A DNA stretch of 64,000 nt from the NCBI GenBank assembly GCA_026874595.1, contig CM049319.1, positions 53,578,917 to 53,642,916 on the forward strand, in the 5' to 3' direction. Under the pieces are notes generated by a model. The model made no database searches and was not told the origin of the DNA. It saw nothing but the letters and a program-made list of their open reading frames with translations. Below are positions 60,138-64,000 of this stretch, piece by piece. Made by a program: the position numbers and the translations under genes. Position 1 is the first letter of the stretch. Every line of letters starts with the position of its first letter. The DNA is from Sipunculus nudus (Eukaryota > Annelida > Sipuncula > Golfingiida > Sipunculidae).

Positions 60138-63100
60138 CAAGGGACCCATTGGTCACGGCGCTCAGCTGTTATATATGATAAAAAAATATGATTTGGAAAT
60201 GAGGCACATGCTGGTTTTGTGTGGTAATAAATAAAAGCTTTATTACGAGTTGTTGATGTATAGCTTATGTATGATTTTGATAGTATCATTGGAGACAGGG
60301 AAGAGGATTGATTTCATTGATTTTATTGACAAATGGAGTGCTATTGTCACACAGATTTAGACTTGGCCAAATAACAAAAGAGTGTAACTATTTATTAAAA
60401 TTTAATAACAAATATTGTGCCAAATATTATTTTTATTAAAAATAATAAGAGAATCATGATTTTTTAAAATAAAATATAACTGAAATGATAATTAAAATAA
60501 TATTATAGAATATATTCATGAATGCATTCATGAATACATTTTGAATGTATTTGCACTGGTATTCAAAAACTTTCATTTTTACTTGAATTCCCATTCTTAT
60601 GCAAGAAATTTCATAATGATTCATATTCATATTCAAATATATTTGCAAAGTATTTGCACCATGTCTGGTATTTATTCAGTTTTAGCCAAACAATGATGTT
60701 GAGAATCCGGAATATACAAAATTCACAAATTTAAATAATGGTCATAAGTACCTGGTTTTATGGCTTTTATTTATATTAAACTAGATGTGTCGGAATGACA
60801 CAAATGCCCCCAAATTAGAAACATTTGTTAAATTTTGAAAATTTTTTTAAGTTCTGGAGATGTCGTATGGTCAAAATTACAATAAGCAACAAGGGCAAAA
60901 TGCAAACTTGATCTGTAATGGGTCATTATCAAGCAACACACCAAAAATCAGGCCAGTATCTGCAGGCATTGTGAAAAAAAGTCCATACATATGCATTTTT
61001 CATAAAAATTTCTGTCTATCATGAAATTTTCTATGTTCAGGATCTGTCATATGGCCAAAAATAGGTCAACTGGGACGAAACGCAAACTCGATCTGTAAGT
61101 GGTCATTATGCGCCCACAGACCAAACATTAGGCCAGTATCTGTTAGCATTGCGTTGCGAAACCAGAATATTAGCAAAAGCTGATAATCAGTCATAATTTA
61201 AATTTGAGCGGTATGTACCATGTTTCATAACAATCCACCAAATGCTTCCTGAGAAATAAGCTCTCAAGTTTTTTCTATACTAAGCTCTGTGACCTTGAAA
61301 AGTAGGTCAAAATCACCCATCTTTGAACTTGACCAAGATTATGTAAATATCATGCAATAGCACTGAAGAAATGAAGTTCCTGTGTTGAATACCTTTGGAG
61401 ATATCCTGCACAAAAGGCCAAAATTGAAAAATCCGATAGAAATTCATTAAAAAATCAGAAATTGTAGGTTGTGCCACCAAAATTGTGACCATCATTCCAA
61501 ATGATCATAGTAAGTTTTGTGAAAATCCACACAATGGTTCCTGAGATATAAGCTTCTGAGTGTTTTTGTATAATCAGCTCTAAAACAAGGAAAAATAAGT
61601 CAAGGTCACCCATCTTTGCACTTGACCAAGATTTTGTTGATATACATCTTCACTGATGAAATAATATTCCAACGGTGAATCCCTTTAGAGACATCTAAAG
61701 ATTAATATTATCAACTGTATCTTTGTCTATCATTAATTTTCTTCATATGATTCCTAATGATTAGTAATGAATAATATGATTTATTTTTGTTATCATTAAA
61801 AAATTGAACTGAAAAATACCATAGGTGACTGCATGGTGTTATTTGGAATACTTGACATTCTATCCATCCATACAAGATTCTTACATCATCAGTAACTGCA
61901 AGTTAATTTCCTGTTACTAAAAACTAACAAATTCCTTTTCTATTAATTTTTCTTTAATTTGTTATTAAAAACCAATAAAAATTTATTAATTTATAGTTTC
62001 TTGTTATGTTGTTGGTCAAAACAACTACAAGATAAGTTGGGTTGGACACCTGGATCAACTGTGGCTGGCCAAGCGTGCATAATTTGCTGAAAGGTCAATA
62101 AGGTCAACATACAGGTGACTGAAGAGGAGCTTTGGAGAGCCTGGTTCTGACATGGTCTCATAAAAACATTAATAAAAGCTACAATTTTTGGCCATTTTCT
62201 TTCAGCTTTCTAAACTAAAAAGCTGAAATCTTTATGTATGCATGATATTAAAATTATATCAACAGTGCTCACAGGAAACAAATGTGCCATGGTCAAAGTT
62301 GGGCAAAATTTAAGGTACTAATTTTATATTTATACTAACAACTTATAAAATTTGAAAAATTCAGAACTAACTTTGGGTATTCAATTGTATCTTGATTAAA
62401 TAATGTTACATCCCTGACAAAAAATCTCTAGCTTCAGCAATCCTCTTGTTAAGGGAGTAAATAAATTTCTTGATATTTTACAAAGTGCATTATGTTTGGG
62501 CCCATAACTTAAAACAATAACGCAATACTGACATCATTTCTGGCATGTGCACAGCAAATGAATAGAAAAATATGTATATTATATATGATCAAAGTCAGAT
62601 CAGTGGTTTTGATATTAGGCAGTCTTGTGTAACAATGGGTTTTTAATGGAAAAATAATGTTTTTCATTAATATCTGAAAGGAATTAAGTCCTAGTGACCA
62701 AATTCTTAGCATGGTATGGGATTTTGGAGACATCTAACTGTATGTCAAATTTTAGGAACTGAGAGCTGAAGCTTGGGAGCTGAGCTCTAGCAAACTACAT
62801 TACACTAGCTTGATGTAAATAATATGTGACATGTTGCTTGAAAACTTGTATAAAATCTACAGTTTTTGATCAACTGCTTTCAAATTTTTAGTGTTAACAG
62901 ATGAAATGCTAACAAAAACATGCTGTGAAAATTAAATCTACATCAGTTACAGGAAAAAAATGTGCCATGGTCAAAGTTGGGCAAAATTTAAGGTACCAAT
63001 TTTTTTTATTTTTGCTAATATTTTAATAAAATTTAAAAGATTTTGATCTAATTTTGGGTATACAATTTAATTTTTATTAATTAAAGTTATATTACTGGAA

Positions 63101-63331
63101 AAAAAGTCCTTAGCTTTAACATGTTTTGTGTTAAGTGATCAAATATCTTTCCTGACTTTTTACAAAATGCATTCTGTTTGGGCACATAACTTTTTTAAAT
63201 TGTATAATACAGACCTAATTTCTGGCATGTACATAGGAACTATATACAGGAATATTTATGGTAAAAATGAGGAAAAACAGATGAGTGGTTTTGATATAAG
63301 GCAGTCCTGAAGTGTGAAAATAGGTTTTTAA
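60138..63331 (-). mobile_element. Helitron-like element family B, copy B3, - strand, interrupted
   Basis: The left end is the inverse of the B 3' terminus: CAAG (60138-60141), GACCCATTGGTC in place of the palindrome, and GCTCAGCTG. The rest mirrors B2: the 24060-24780 part, the 21480-21720 and 23770-24060 parts joined without transposon D, then ~680-bp units up to 63331. Differences from B2 are the absence of D and the presence of element I at 60781. The 5' end of B3 is not reached, since another element begins at 63332. The 143-codon frame at 59858-60289 runs partly into B3 and is not a gene. Confidence 0.75.
60781..61697 (-). mobile_element. Helitron-like element I, nested in B3
   Basis: Read on the - strand, the element ends with a GTGTC-ATTCC-GACAC hairpin, AT and CTAG (60781-60784 on +), with TTTA outside. 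B2 lacks this block at the same place. The interior has repeated phrases GCAAACT(T/C)GATCTGTAA and TTAGGCCAGTATCTG (60902, 60950, 61084, 61127) and GACCAAGATT…CACCCATCTTTG repeats (61312, 61610). The right edge near 61697 is approximate; B2 has about 70 bp there that B3 lacks. Confidence 0.55.
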
Positions 63332-64000
63332 CAAGGGACCTATGGGTCACGGCGCTCAGCTGATCATGATTGAACTATTAATGTATCACCATTGTGATAC
63401 TATATTTAGTCGACAAACCTTATGAATATCATGGACCTATTAGGCTATTATAAAGGAATATAATGTCATATGTGAGTAAATCATGTATGAAATTACCTGA
63501 CTGATGGATTAATATGGAGTAAATTTAGTGGTTTATTTTTTATTTATTTGGGAGCTGTTGAAAATAGCAATATATCTGAGCAAATATGAATGCAATGACA
63601 GAACACTAAGCAGTGGTAGAATGATGATAAGGCTATTTGTTGAAGGATCTATAGTGTATGGATGTCCGCAAGATTTCAATTTGACATATATAATGTTATT
63701 ATTAACTATGCTGAAGAGTGGATTTATGAATTGTGACTGTATGACATGATATCTCTTAGGTCTTGACAAGGTACATTATATTGATGCCCACCACGTCTAC
63801 ATATTACACAATGTTGACATAATTTCTGGCACGTACATAGGTAACAAACAGTTATACAATATATAAAAATATGAATATATCTGATTCAACTTGTTCTCGT
63901 TTACTGAGGCTGACATTGGGATGGGGTTCAGAGAAGGAAACAGTGTGGGCAGCAAGGAGGGTTGGATGTAGAGAGAAAAGGAGACAGAGTGAGAGGGACG
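63332..64000 (-). mobile_element. Family B/C-type Helitron-like element, runs off the window
   Basis: Inverse 3' terminus: CAAG (63332-63335), GACCTATGGGTC (63337-63348, one change in the palindrome), GCTCAGCTGA (63354-63363). It interrupts B3 after AAATAGGTTTTTAA. The interior to 64000 does not match the B or C units seen here, so it may be a further family with the same ends. No gene is seen in it. Confidence 0.55.

Noticed and set aside
59858-60289. 143-codon - strand frame near NAP1
   Set aside because: It crosses the border of element B3 and has no NAP1 or other similarity.

Overview
The window is eukaryotic, AT-rich, intron-bearing DNA and almost certainly comes from an animal. Two protein-coding genes are recognisable, both only in part, and both are embedded in very dense transposon debris. 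The repeat content points to a mollusc, probably a bivalve: Helitron-like non-autonomous elements with internal tandem repeats (the HINE, DINE-1 or oyster 'pearl' architecture), many long poly-C/poly-G tracts and (TA)n microsatellites. The species assignment is an inference.

Left end (1-8.4 kb). The last two coding exons of a nuclear receptor (NR1-type ligand-binding domain, helices 7-12, AF-2 present) lie on the + strand at 3205-3310 and 3567-3829. The preceding intron holds a 1.74-kb Helitron-like element. Its core is a ~145-bp tandem repeat, and every unit carries a direct repeat of AGGTCA, which is the kind of site nuclear receptors bind. Downstream come a decayed minisatellite and another AGGTCA-rich stretch.

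Middle (8.4-40.1 kb). I find no intact gene here. Several families of Helitron-like elements, called A, B, C, F and G in this annotation, are inserted into one another. The clearest stack is A (18739-19909) inside C (16681-20091) inside B (16072-24830), with a separate 2.04-kb TIR transposon, D, also in the same B copy. A decayed LINE endonuclease region at about 25.6-27.06 kb is split by an F element. A ~1.45-kb segment is present twice (27089 and 35084).

Right end (40.1-60.1 kb). This is the 3' part of a nucleosome assembly protein 1 (NAP1-like) gene on the - strand. Five coding exons are visible (59670-59689, 59105-59224, 48425-48451, 47934-47984, 44271-44312), ending in a CaaX-type CKQQ tail. 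A 9.4-kb LTR retrotransposon (48551-57965) sits antisense in the intron next to the 27-nt micro-exon. Its two 2213-bp LTRs differ at one position that I could find, but its gag-pol is broken by stops and frameshifts. It therefore looks like a recently mobilised element that depended on enzymes supplied in trans. A PIF/Harbinger-type MITE lies in the last NAP1 intron.

Far right (60.1-64 kb). An inverted second copy of family B acts as a natural empty site for the D insertion. It carries its own nested elements, and the last one runs off the window. No CRISPR array, rRNA or functional tRNA gene was seen.
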